A stretch of 64,000 nucleotides of DNA from Rossellomorea aquimaris (GTDB lineage: Bacteria; Bacillota; Bacilli; Bacillales; Bacillaceae_B), in the NCBI RefSeq assembly GCF_020171925.1, contig NZ_JAIVAR010000001.1, positions 1,302,001 through 1,366,000 on the forward strand. Reading direction: 5' to 3'. A program made the translations under genes and the position numbers. Within the stretch, counting starts at the first letter, position 1, and each line of letters starts with the position of its first letter. The notes beneath the pieces are model-generated. The model had not been told where the DNA came from and did not search any database. It saw only the letters and a program-made list of their open reading frames with translations. This document shows positions 45,218-53,036 of this stretch, piece after piece.

Positions 45218-46765
45218 TTACAGCGGGATATTTCCGTGTTTTTTCCGTGGCCGTTCTTCCTTCTTGTTCCTCATCATTTCAAGACCTTGGATCAGCTTAA
45301 TACGGGTCTCACGTGGATCGATGACGTCGTCGACCATTCCCCTAGAAGCCGCAACGTAAGGGTTGGCAAATTTTTCACGATATTCTTCGATTTTCTGTTC
45401 CCTGAGCTGCTCAGGATTTTCACTGCCTGCAATTTCCCTAGCAAATATGATGTTGGCTGCTCCTTGTGGTCCCATGACGGCAATTTCTGCATTTGGCCAA
45501 GCAAAAACAAGATCGGCACCGATCGATTTACTATTCAACGCCACATACGCCCCGCCATACGCCTTCCGTAAGATGACTGTCATCTTCGGAACGGTTGCCT
45601 CAGAGTAGGCATAAAGGATCTTGGCACCATGGCGGATGATCCCGCCGTGCTCCTGCTTGATTCCAGGGAAAAAGCCGGTCACATCTTCAAACGTAATTAG
45701 TGGAATATTGAAAGAATCACAGAAACGGATGAATCTTGACGCTTTATCCGAAGAATCAATATCCAAACCACCAGCCATGAACTTCGGTTGATTACATACT
45801 AGCCCCACTACTTCGCCCTTTATGCGGGCAAGTCCGACTACAATATTCTTCGCGAACTCCTTTTGTACCTCCATGAAGCTGTCTTCATCAACAATCTCAT
45901 TGATGACGGTCCTCACATCATAAGGACGGACTGCGTCGAAAGGAATCAAGTCTGTCAGATTGGAACGATAGTCATCTTCCTCTGAAGCTTCAAGACGTGG
46001 AGGCTTCTCCTCATTATTCTGAGGGAGATAGCTTAATAACCTGCGTACTTCGAGAAGCACTTCATCCTCTGTTTTCCCCCTGAAGTGAGCATTGCCACTG
46101 ATCGTGTTGTGTACTTTCGCCCCGCCAAGGTCTTCCGAACTGATCTTCTCCCCGGTAACCGTTTCGATTACTTTAGGACCCGTGATGAACATTTGGCTTG
46201 TCTCATCCACCATAAAGACAAAATCGGTGATGGCAGGGGAATACACCGCTCCTCCTGCGCAAGGACCCATGATGACCGAAATTTGCGGAATCACTCCTGA
46301 ATAAATGGAATTCCGGTAGAATATATGGCCATAACCGTCCAGGGACACGACTCCCTCCTGGATACGGGCACCGCCAGAATCATTCAACCCGATGAAGGGA
46401 GCCCCGTTTTTCACGGCCAGATCCATGACGTGGGAGATTTTCTTCGCATGCATTTCTCCAAGTGCACCGCCGAACACGGTAAAATCCTGTGAAAAGAGGT
46501 AAATCGGTTTTCCATTCACTTTTCCGTAACCAGTCACTACGCCGTCGCCGGGGCCATTCACTTCGTTCAACCCGAAATCCGAACACCTATGCTCAATGAA
46601 AGGGTTCAATTCAACGAAACTACCCGGATCGACAAGGATATCGATTCTTTCCCTTGCCGTCAGCTTTCCTTTTTCATGCTGTTTATCGATTTTTGCATCC
46701 CCGCCACCAAGTTCTACTTCTCTCCTGCGGTCATATAATTCGTTAATTTTTTCATAGATATCCAT
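45218..46765 (-). CDS. yqjD: acyl-CoA carboxylase carboxyltransferase (propionyl/methylmalonyl type, YqjD)
   Basis: 515 residues of the biotin-dependent carboxyltransferase family: N-terminal domain with GGARIQEGV and GPCAGGAVYSPA, C-terminal domain with GFFPGIKQEHGGIIRHGAK and KAYGGAYVAL. These oxyanion and acyl-CoA loops are typical of propionyl-CoA carboxylase beta subunits. No biotin carboxylase or biotin carrier gene is in the window. Its ATG touches the mce stop (TAATG), so the two are coupled. Epimerase and mutase genes nearby support a methylmalonyl-CoA route. Confidence 0.92.
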   Translation of the reverse strand: MDIYEKINELYDRRREVELGGGDAKIDKQHEKGKLTARERIDILVDPGSFVELNPFIEHRCSDFGLNEVNGPGDGVVTGYGKVNGKPIYLFSQDFTVFGGALGEMHAKKISHVMDLAVKNGAPFIGLNDSGGARIQEGVVSLDGYGHIFYRNSIYSGVIPQISVIMGPCAGGAVYSPAITDFVFMVDETSQMFITGPKVIETVTGEKISSEDLGGAKVHNTISGNAHFRGKTEDEVLLEVRRLLSYLPQNNEEKPPRLEASEEDDYRSNLTDLIPFDAVRPYDVRTVINEIVDEDSFMEVQKEFAKNIVVGLARIKGEVVGLVCNQPKFMAGGLDIDSSDKASRFIRFCDSFNIPLITFEDVTGFFPGIKQEHGGIIRHGAKILYAYSEATVPKMTVILRKAYGGAYVALNSKSIGADLVFAWPNAEIAVMGPQGAANIIFAREIAGSENPEQLREQKIEEYREKFANPYVAASRGMVDDVIDPRETRIKLIQGLEMMRNKKEERPRKKHGNIPL

Positions 46766-47184
46766 TATGAAAGATCCTCCCTGATGTTTGATTTATCACA
46801 AAGTTCATAGAGCACGCCGTGCGAGGATTTTGGGTGCATGAATGCAACCATGGCACCGCCAGCACCCGGTTTAGCCGTTTCATTGATCATGTTGACACCT
46901 TTTTCACGCAGCTCGTTGATGCGCTGGTCGATTCCTTCCACTCCAAAGGCAACATGATGGATCCCTTCGCCTTTTTTTTCGATGAACTTAGCAATGGGGC
47001 TTTCATTATGTAAAGGTTCCAGTAACTCTAATTTAATATTTCCCCCATCAATAAAAGCTACCTTTACACCTTCTGTTTCAACTTCTTCAATCTTCATTAC
47101 ATTCAAACCAAGCGTTTGTTCATAAAATGGAAGAACATGGTCAATTGATGATACCGCTATCCCGATGTGATCCACTTTGTTCAT
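46765..47184 (-). CDS. mce: methylmalonyl-CoA epimerase
   Basis: 139 residues of the VOC fold, with metal ligands in KVDHIGIAV (His), IHHVAFGV (His) and LYELCDK (Glu). It interconverts the 2S and 2R forms of methylmalonyl-CoA so that the mutase can use them. ATG at 47184 lies 9 nt after GGGGG; the ATG at 47193 overlaps that site. First gene of mce-yqjD. A cre-like sequence lies about 90 bp upstream. Confidence 0.93.
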   Translation of the reverse strand: MNKVDHIGIAVSSIDHVLPFYEQTLGLNVMKIEEVETEGVKVAFIDGGNIKLELLEPLHNESPIAKFIEKKGEGIHHVAFGVEGIDQRINELREKGVNMINETAKPGAGGAMVAFMHPKSSHGVLYELCDKSNIREDLS

Positions 47185-47272
47185 TCTTACCATCCCCCAA
47201 CTGTATTTCTGCTACTTCACACTCTACCCATTCGACTCTGCATGTCGAAATTCCTGCTGATTCCTCGAAATA

Positions 47273-47286
47273 GTAAAGCGTTTTCT
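47273..47286. promoter_or_regulatory. weak cre-like site upstream of mce and prli42
   Basis: AGAAAACGCTTTAC on the minus strand agrees with TGWAANCGNTNWCA at 11 of 14 positions. It lies between the divergent mce and prli42 genes. Confidence 0.35.
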
Positions 47287-47374
47287 TTAAATGGACAGGT
47301 TGTTTTATTGACGGGTAAACGATAAAATATGGGTATATATTGTTCCAGATAGAAGGAAAGAATGGAGAGATAAA

Positions 47375-47470
47375 ATGGGTAACAAAAAGATGCAAAAGCT
47401 TGTTGTGTATTTGATGCTGTTTGCCATGATTGCCTCCACCATCATGGCAGGGCTTACGTTCTTATTATAG
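47375..47470 (+). CDS. prli42: stressosome-associated protein Prli42
   Basis: A 31-residue membrane miniprotein: MGNKKMQKLVVYLMLFAMIA followed by STIMAGLTFLL. The N-terminal NKKxxK(V)VVYLML pattern and length match Prli42, the Listeria membrane anchor that links stress sensing to the stressosome, and its Bacillus relatives. GGAGAG lies 6 nt upstream of the ATG and a strong terminator follows at once. Divergent from mce. Confidence 0.85.
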   Translation: MGNKKMQKLVVYLMLFAMIASTIMAGLTFLL

Positions 47471-47484
47471 AGTCATCGATCATC

Positions 47485-47535
47485 AAAAAAGGAATTGCCC
47501 ACTGACTTGTTTTAGCAGTGGGCAATTCCTTTTTT
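47485..47535. terminator. bidirectional terminator, prli42 / yqjA
   Basis: Perfect 14-bp stem GGAATTGCCCACTG / CAGTGGGCAATTCC plus flanking A6 and T6, 11-nt loop. Confidence 0.92.
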
Positions 47536-47617
47536 GTACATGTTCAAAGAAGATTTTCATGCGCGAGAAGTGGGACAATCGAGACTTGTCTAGGTTGAGG
47601 GAATCACGTCCACAATT

Positions 47618-48601
47618 TCAGGTAAGGTGAACGTCCCTTTTCCTTTCCCCTTTCTGGATGCCTTTGAAGGAACTTTTTATAAGTAGATATTGTTCCATTT
47701 CCCGGACAAATTGATAAAGGGCCGCGCGCACTTCGAATTCTTCACGTGTTTTAGGCAATTCCATTTGTTCAAACTCCACTTTCATATCATAAAGCTTTTT
47801 CAAATAGAATAAGGCCGTATTTCCCGGATGAATATGCTGGCTGAGCTCTTCAAGGAACTGTGCGATTTTCTTTCCAGGTTCTACCTCTAGTGAGATGGAA
47901 GCAGCGATCGGCAGGATCCGCTGCAGGATTTCAAATTGCTTCTCCCTCATCTTGAAATAAATGTAATAAATGTCTTCATGGCGGAGAAAATGGTTTTCAA
48001 CTTCTTTAAATGCAAGGTTCTTTGCTTCTTTCAAGAGCTCTTCCGTTTCGGTGATTTCCCTTCCATCCCAATCACTCTCATTCGTTTTAAGATGATTGAT
48101 CAGTTCGCAGAAAATCTTGTAGAAATTCTCCTCAATTTTCACTTGATAGTCTTCCAGCTTCGTTTCCACGCTCGGCATATATAAGTTCATGATAAGGGCA
48201 ATTCCAATCCCGATCACAATGATTCCAAGCTCGTTTTCGAACAGCCCCAATGTAACGTTGCCGGCTGAATAGATATGTAGGATGATGACGGAGCTCGTGA
48301 CAATCCCTTCTTTGATCCCAAGCGTTACGGTTGTCGGGATGAACACCAGGAGAAGAAGGCCGATCACGACCGGATGATAGGCGATGAATTCAAAAAATGC
48401 CGCTGAAAAGAGCATTGCTATGATGCATGCAAGGAAACGGCTGGTCGAAGCCTTGACAGACTTTTTCTTTGTATTCTGTATGCAGAGGATGGTCAAGATC
48501 CCCGCAGATACAAAATTATCCAAATGGAACATTTGAGCGATACTGATCGCCAGGGCAGTCCCGATCCCGGTTTTGAGTGTACGATATCCTATACGAAACA
48601 T
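47618..48601 (-). CDS. yqjA: aromatic acid exporter family protein YqjA
   Basis: 327 residues. N-terminal half has about six membrane segments (GIGTALAISIAQMFHLDNFV, then LACIIAMLFSAAFFEFIAY and others up to about residue 145); the C-terminal half is a cytoplasmic helical domain. This is the FUSC/ArAE_1 arrangement. Substrate unknown. Same relation to artPQM (yqiXYZ) as in B. subtilis. Confidence 0.88.
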   Translation of the reverse strand: MFRIGYRTLKTGIGTALAISIAQMFHLDNFVSAGILTILCIQNTKKKSVKASTSRFLACIIAMLFSAAFFEFIAYHPVVIGLLLLVFIPTTVTLGIKEGIVTSSVIILHIYSAGNVTLGLFENELGIIVIGIGIALIMNLYMPSVETKLEDYQVKIEENFYKIFCELINHLKTNESDWDGREITETEELLKEAKNLAFKEVENHFLRHEDIYYIYFKMREKQFEILQRILPIAASISLEVEPGKKIAQFLEELSQHIHPGNTALFYLKKLYDMKVEFEQMELPKTREEFEVRAALYQFVREMEQYLLIKSSFKGIQKGERKRDVHLT

Positions 48602-48658
48602 GAATCTTCTCCTAACCGATCAAATGATTCTTTAAGAATACCATATCGAAGCGTTAAC

Positions 48659-48692
48659 AAAAAAGAAGGATGACCCAAATGGTCATCCTTCT
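48659..48692 (-). terminator. artPQM operon terminator
   Basis: GAAGGATGACC / GGTCATCCTTC stem with a 5-nt loop; six T follow on the minus strand. Confidence 0.85.
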
Positions 48693-48712
48693 TCTCTATC
48701 GGCTTGAACTCG

Positions 48713-49429
48713 CTACAGTACTTTCTCCAGGAATTCTTTCGCCCTTTCGCTTTTCGGTTGTTGAAAAAATTCTGCAGGCATGCCTTCCTCGACAATCATG
48801 CCATCATCCATAAAAATGACCCTGTCTGCCACTTCTTTCGCAAATCCCATTTCATGGGTGACGATGATCATGGTCATCCCGCTTTGAGCAAGATCCTTCA
48901 TGACCGCCAACACTTCCTTTACCATTTCCGGATCAAGTGCAGATGTCGGCTCGTCGAATAACATGACTTTCGGTTCCATGGCCAGGGCACGGGCAATCGC
49001 AACACGCTGCTTCTGCCCCCCTGAAAGACGATTGGGATATTCTGCACTCTTTTCTTTCAGACCTACTTTCGATAATAAATCCATCCCGAGCTTTTCCGCT
49101 TTGTCACGCTTCACTTTCTTCACTTTCATCGGTGAATAGATGACATTGTCGAGGACGGTCTTGTGCGGGAAAAGGTGAAAATGTTGAAAGACCATCCCGA
49201 CTTCCTGACGGATTTGACCGACATTCTTGTCGTTCAAATCCTGTCCTTGAAATTGAATGGACCCACTGCTAGGTTTCTCTAAATGATTCAGGCATCTCAG
49301 CAATGTCGATTTCCCCGAACCGGATGGTCCGATGACCGCCAGTACCTCACCTTTCTCAACCGTCAAGTCGATACCCTTCAAAACGTTCAGTGCACCAAAT
49401 GATTTATTGATCCCGGTTCCTTTAATCAT
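48713..49429 (-). CDS. artM: amino-acid ABC transporter ATP-binding protein ArtM (YqiZ)
   Basis: 238 residues with Walker [13 protein letters not shown] (about 32-43), Q-loop [10 protein letters not shown], signature [14 protein letters not shown] and Walker [13 protein letters not shown]. It drives polar amino acid import, in B. subtilis high-affinity arginine uptake. Start overlaps artQ by 8 bp. Last gene of artP-artQ-artM. Confidence 0.93.
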   Translation of the reverse strand: MIKGTGINKSFGALNVLKGIDLTVEKGEVLAVIGPSGSGKSTLLRCLNHLEKPSSGSIQFQGQDLNDKNVGQIRQEVGMVFQHFHLFPHKTVLDNVIYSPMKVKKVKRDKAEKLGMDLLSKVGLKEKSAEYPNRLSGGQKQRVAIARALAMEPKVMLFDEPTSALDPEMVKEVLAVMKDLAQSGMTMIIVTHEMGFAKEVADRVIFMDDGMIVEEGMPAEFFQQPKSERAKEFLEKVL

Positions 49430-50081
49430 TCCCTTTCAATCTCCTTTCCAGACCTTTCCCAAGAAGCGTCAATACCATGACCATTACATAATAAATGAGT
49501 CCCGCAAGCAGCAACGGCTCGAAGAATGAATACAGGTCGCTTCCCACCATGTATGATCTCCTCATTACATCCATCGCCCCGATGACAGTGACGATCGCTG
49601 ATTCCTTGGTCAATGTGATGAATTCATTCATCAGGGCAGGAAGGATGTTCTTGATTGCCTGTGGCAGGATGATATCCATCATCGTTTGTCTATATGGGAT
49701 CCCAAGGGCCATGGCAGCTTCCTTTTGTCCTTTATCCACGGCATTGATGCCAGCTCGGATGATTTCTGAGATATATGCAGCTGAATTCAGGGAAAATGAT
49801 AATATTGCCGCTGCATAAGGTTCGATCTGTGTACCGAAAAGCTGTGGTGATCCATAAAAGATGATCATCAATTGAAGAACGAGTGGCGTCCCCCTGAAGA
49901 TTGAAGTATATGCATCGGCAAACCACATTAACGGTTTGATCGAGCTGATTTTCAAAAGTGATAATATGATTCCGAATAAGAATCCTAATACACCTGCCGC
50001 CCCGACAATCAACAACGTCACTTTCAATCCTTCAAGGATGAAGGGAATGGATGGCAGCAGCTGTGCAAAATCCAGTTTCAA
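49422..50081 (-). CDS. artQ: amino-acid ABC transporter permease ArtQ (YqiY)
   Basis: 219 residues, His/Glu/Gln/Arg/opine-type permease with about five membrane helices and the EAA loop [25 protein letters not shown] (key residues EAAMALG and LPQA). I start it at TTG 50081 because GGGGG lies 8 nt upstream and this aligns with homologues; the frame is open to 50123 but without a site. A hairpin lies between artP and this gene. Confidence 0.9.
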   Translation of the reverse strand: MKLDFAQLLPSIPFILEGLKVTLLIVGAAGVLGFLFGIILSLLKISSIKPLMWFADAYTSIFRGTPLVLQLMIIFYGSPQLFGTQIEPYAAAILSFSLNSAAYISEIIRAGINAVDKGQKEAAMALGIPYRQTMMDIILPQAIKNILPALMNEFITLTKESAIVTVIGAMDVMRRSYMVGSDLYSFFEPLLLAGLIYYVMVMVLTLLGKGLERRLKGND

Positions 50082-50115
50082 TGTTAAAACCCCCAACTCA
50101 CTCAATAAAGTAAGA

Positions 50116-50143
50116 AAGGCCAACCTTGTGGCAGGTCAGCCTT
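50116..50143 (-). other. intercistronic hairpin between artP and artQ
   Basis: AAGGCTGACCT pairs with AGGTTGGCCTT on the minus strand (two G-T pairs), 6-nt loop, followed by a broken T-rich tail. Probably lowers permease relative to binding-protein expression. Confidence 0.65.
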
Positions 50144-50153
50144 CTATTCCGTT

Positions 50154-50942
50154 TTACTCTTCTTTACCGTTGAACCACTTTTCGGCCAACTTATCCAATT
50201 CGCCATTGTCTTTTAGCTTTTTCAAGGCTGTGTTGAATTCTTCTGTCATGTCACTGTCTTTCGGGAAAGCGATCGCAGATCCCGCTTCTTCCTCGTTGAC
50301 CTCCATCGTGGTCCCTTGAAGTTCCTCGTTTTTCTCCAAATATCCATTTGCCACTGTATTTTCTATGATGATCGCATCGAATCGGCCGTTTTGAAGATCC
50401 TGGATGAGTTCAGGGATTCGGTCTCTCGTTTCCACTTTCAGATCAATGGATTTTGCGATTTCATCAGCTTCATCCTGTTGGATCGACCCTAATTGAACGC
50501 CTACCGTTTTCCCTTTCAATCCTTCTTCGTCGGTGATTCCACTCTCTTTTTTTGCAATGATCATATTCTTTGCGGTGTAATAGACCTCACTGAAATCTAC
50601 ATTCTTCTTACGTTCAGCAGTAGGTGTCATCGCTGAAAGCACGAAATCCACTTGACCCGTTTTAAGGGCTGTGATCAATCCACTGAATTCCATATCTTTG
50701 ATTTCAACCTCATACCCCAATTCATCTGCAAGCATATTGGCAAGATCGATGTCATACCCAATGAACTCATCACTATTTGCAGTGTCCACATATTCAAATG
50801 GCTTATAATCGGCGGATGTACCCATCACCAATTTCTTGGAATCTCCAGAAGCTTTGTCCGCACCGTTACTGTCTGTGCCACATGCAGCAAGGCTAAAGGA
50901 TAGTACTAGTAAAATAAAAATGAATGATAATGACTTCTTCAA
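50154..50942 (-). CDS. artP: amino-acid ABC transporter substrate-binding lipoprotein ArtP (YqiX)
   Basis: 262 residues. Lipoprotein signal MKKSLSFIFILLVLSFSLAA with Cys21 in LAACG, then a type 3 solute-binding domain: FEYVDTANSDEFIGYDIDLA, VDFVLSAMTPTAERK, GKTVGVQLGSIQQ. Start codon is TTG at 50942 with GGAGG 8 nt upstream. Arginine is the ligand of the B. subtilis counterpart. An ARG-box-like sequence lies in the leader. Confidence 0.92.
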   Translation of the reverse strand: MKKSLSFIFILLVLSFSLAACGTDSNGADKASGDSKKLVMGTSADYKPFEYVDTANSDEFIGYDIDLANMLADELGYEVEIKDMEFSGLITALKTGQVDFVLSAMTPTAERKKNVDFSEVYYTAKNMIIAKKESGITDEEGLKGKTVGVQLGSIQQDEADEIAKSIDLKVETRDRIPELIQDLQNGRFDAIIIENTVANGYLEKNEELQGTTMEVNEEEAGSAIAFPKDSDMTEEFNTALKKLKDNGELDKLAEKWFNGKEE

Positions 50943-50961
50943 TTTGTCTTCCTCCTTGTTT

Positions 50962-50975
50962 TGAATAAATATTTA
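50962..50975 (-). promoter_or_regulatory. ARG-box-like operator upstream of artP
   Basis: TGAATAAATATTTA agrees with TGAATWWWWATTCA (ArgR/AhrC) at 13 of 14 positions. It lies just upstream of the artP ribosome-binding site within a very AT-rich leader, so chance similarity is possible. Confidence 0.45.
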
Positions 50976-51101
50976 TATATTTGTATATTAATTAGTATAG
51001 TAGTAGTTTAACATCTTTATATATTTATGCAATAACTTTTATATTTATAAATTAATGTTTGTATTTTCTGAAAATTATCTAGCGTAAAGACACCTGATAA
51101 T

Positions 51102-51139
51102 AAAAAAAGACCTGATAGAGTGTTCTCTATCAGGTCTTT
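51102..51139 (-). terminator. brxB terminator
   Basis: Perfect 13-bp stem AGACCTGATAGAG / CTCTATCAGGTCT with a 4-nt loop; seven T follow on the minus strand. Confidence 0.9.
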
Positions 51140-51150
51140 ACTATGAATGT

Positions 51151-51588
51151 TTATACTTCTTCACAATACTCATCAAAGTAGGATTGCAGTTTGTTCACAA
51201 CCGACATCGGGTCGTGACCTTCGATTTCATGTCTTTCCACCATGGTCATCAACTTCCCATCCTTCAGAAGGGCGAAAGAAGGGGAGGATGGCGGATAGCC
51301 TGTAAAATAGCTACGTGCTTTAGCCGTTGCCTCTTTATCCTGACCTGCAAATACCGTTACCAGCTGGTCGGGGCGCTTATCATAATGGATGCTATGAGCC
51401 GCTGCCGGACGGGCGATGCCTCCAGCACATCCACATACAGAGTTGATCATGACAAGTGTTGTTCCCTGCTTGGCAAAAGCCTGGTCCACTTCTTCCTCTG
51501 TTGTTAATTGAGCATAGCCTGACGCTTCCATTTCTTGGCGGGCCTGGCGGACAATATCGTTCATAAATAGATTGAAATCCATTTCCAT
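51151..51588 (-). CDS. brxB: bacilliredoxin BrxB (YqiW)
   Basis: 145 residues of the BrxA/BrxB family, which remove bacillithiol from S-bacillithiolated proteins. The CGC active site is in [20 protein letters not shown] (Cys about 52 and 54). [20 protein letters not shown] and the [13 protein letters not shown] tail are also typical. ATG at 51588 with AAGGAG 9 nt upstream. In B. subtilis yqiW also adjoins the art genes. Confidence 0.93.
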   Translation of the reverse strand: MEMDFNLFMNDIVRQARQEMEASGYAQLTTEEEVDQAFAKQGTTLVMINSVCGCAGGIARPAAAHSIHYDKRPDQLVTVFAGQDKEATAKARSYFTGYPPSSPSFALLKDGKLMTMVERHEIEGHDPMSVVNKLQSYFDEYCEEV

Positions 51589-51735
51589 AATTGGACTCTC
51601 CTTTTCAATGCACTATGTTATCACTCTTCACTGTTTACGAAGTTTGATGTATCACCATCATAACAAGTTTGACCCTTTATTTTCAATTGAAAATGATTGA
51701 TTCCTAAACAAATCATATCTATTAATTTGATCGCC

Positions 51736-51867
51736 GCTGTTGATTTCCGTGCAAGACTTCGCTTTCCGCGGGTGACCCGCGAGCTTCCTCGTCGCTTTCG
51801 CTCCTGTGGGGTCTCACATTAGTCACTTCTCCCGCATGAGTCTTCGTCTTGCACTACAATCAACAGC
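51736..51867. repeat. 132-bp intergenic element with perfect 10-bp terminal inverted repeats
   Basis: Ends are GCTGTTGATT and AATCAACAGC; inside them a second pair GTGCAAGAC / GTCTTGCAC. The centre is GC-rich (CTTTCCGCGGGTGACCCGCG). No coding capacity. It resembles widespread Bacillaceae intergenic repeats of MITE-like form. The rest of 51589-52004 shows nothing else I can support. Confidence 0.75.
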
Positions 51868-52004
51868 TGGAACGAGTTAAGAAAAAGTTTAGCAGAGCTC
51901 GAGAATAGAGAGTAATAATTATGTCCTCACTAACAATCTACAATGTTTAATTAAATCCATAGAGAATCTTGGAGCTTAGCCATTGACTTCAACTTATAAA
52001 AGGA

Positions 52005-53036
52005 TCAAGGCTGTTTATAAAGATGAAGCAGCTCTTCGATTGCTTTCGAAGTGGTAAGGGAACCTTTCTTCACCTTTTCCTCCATTTGCGGAACGGCTGG
52101 TTTTACTCTTTCATCGAGGAAGAAGTCTGATAGGATACGATCCTTTAACATTGTATAGAACCATTCCTTCTTTTGAAGGGTCCTCCTGTCCTGAAAACTG
52201 CCTATTTCTTTTGTTTGCTTTTCAAATTCCTTTATAACATCCCATAAATCCCTCAAACCGCTTTTCTCAAGGGCTGAGCATGTATATGCCCTTGAACTCC
52301 ATCCTTTTGTTGCCGGTACGAGAAAGTGGAGGATCTGGTTGAGTTCCCGCTTCGTTTTTTCGGCAAGCGGCTTATTGTCTCCATCCGCCTTATTGACGAC
52401 CATGGCATCTGCAAGTTCCATGATGCCCTTTTTCATCCCTTGCAGCTCATCCCCTGCTCCTGTGATGGCAAGTAAAAGGAAAAAGTCAACCATTTGCCTG
52501 ACCATGACTTCACTTTGACCGACGCCGACGGTTTCAATGATGATGATGTCGTAGCCGGCCGCTTCGCACAGAAGCAGGGTTTCATTCGTTTTTCGATGGA
52601 CACCGCCTAGGGTCCCTGCCGTCGGGGACGGCCTGACAAAGGCTTTCGGGTTTTTGGATAGTTGCTCCATCCTTGTCTTATCCCCTAAAATGCTGCCCCC
52701 GGATAAAGAAGAGCTCGGATCGATGGCAAGGACCGCGACCCTATGCCCTTGATGGCACAGCATCTCGCCAAACGCTTCGATGAACGTGCTTTTTCCCGCA
52801 CCCGGGACTCCAGTGATGCCGATCCTCAGGCTGTTACCTGTATGGGGCATCACTTCCCCAAGAAGTTCTTGCCCCCATTCGTAATGATGAGAGGCATTAC
52901 TTTCAATCAACGTGATTGCTTTGGCGAGGGAACTGCGGTTTCCGTCGAGGATCCCTTTCTTCAATGTTGTGATACTGATGGAATCTTGTTTTTTCTTTAC
53001 GAATCTCCGTTTTTTTTCCGGATATTGGCTGTTCAT
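52005..53036 (-). CDS. meaB: methylmalonyl-CoA mutase-associated GTPase MeaB
   Basis: A 343-residue G3E-type P-loop GTPase that guards and reloads the B12 mutase. Walker A GVPGAGKSTFIEAFG (about 76-90), DPSSSLSGGSILGDKTRM, Walker B region IIIIETVGVGQSEV, NKADGD base motif. Its start overlaps the mutB stop, so it is coupled to the mutase it serves. Confidence 0.94.
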   Translation of the reverse strand: MNSQYPEKKRRFVKKKQDSISITTLKKGILDGNRSSLAKAITLIESNASHHYEWGQELLGEVMPHTGNSLRIGITGVPGAGKSTFIEAFGEMLCHQGHRVAVLAIDPSSSLSGGSILGDKTRMEQLSKNPKAFVRPSPTAGTLGGVHRKTNETLLLCEAAGYDIIIIETVGVGQSEVMVRQMVDFFLLLAITGAGDELQGMKKGIMELADAMVVNKADGDNKPLAEKTKRELNQILHFLVPATKGWSSRAYTCSALEKSGLRDLWDVIKEFEKQTKEIGSFQDRRTLQKKEWFYTMLKDRILSDFFLDERVKPAVPQMEEKVKKGSLTTSKAIEELLHLYKQP

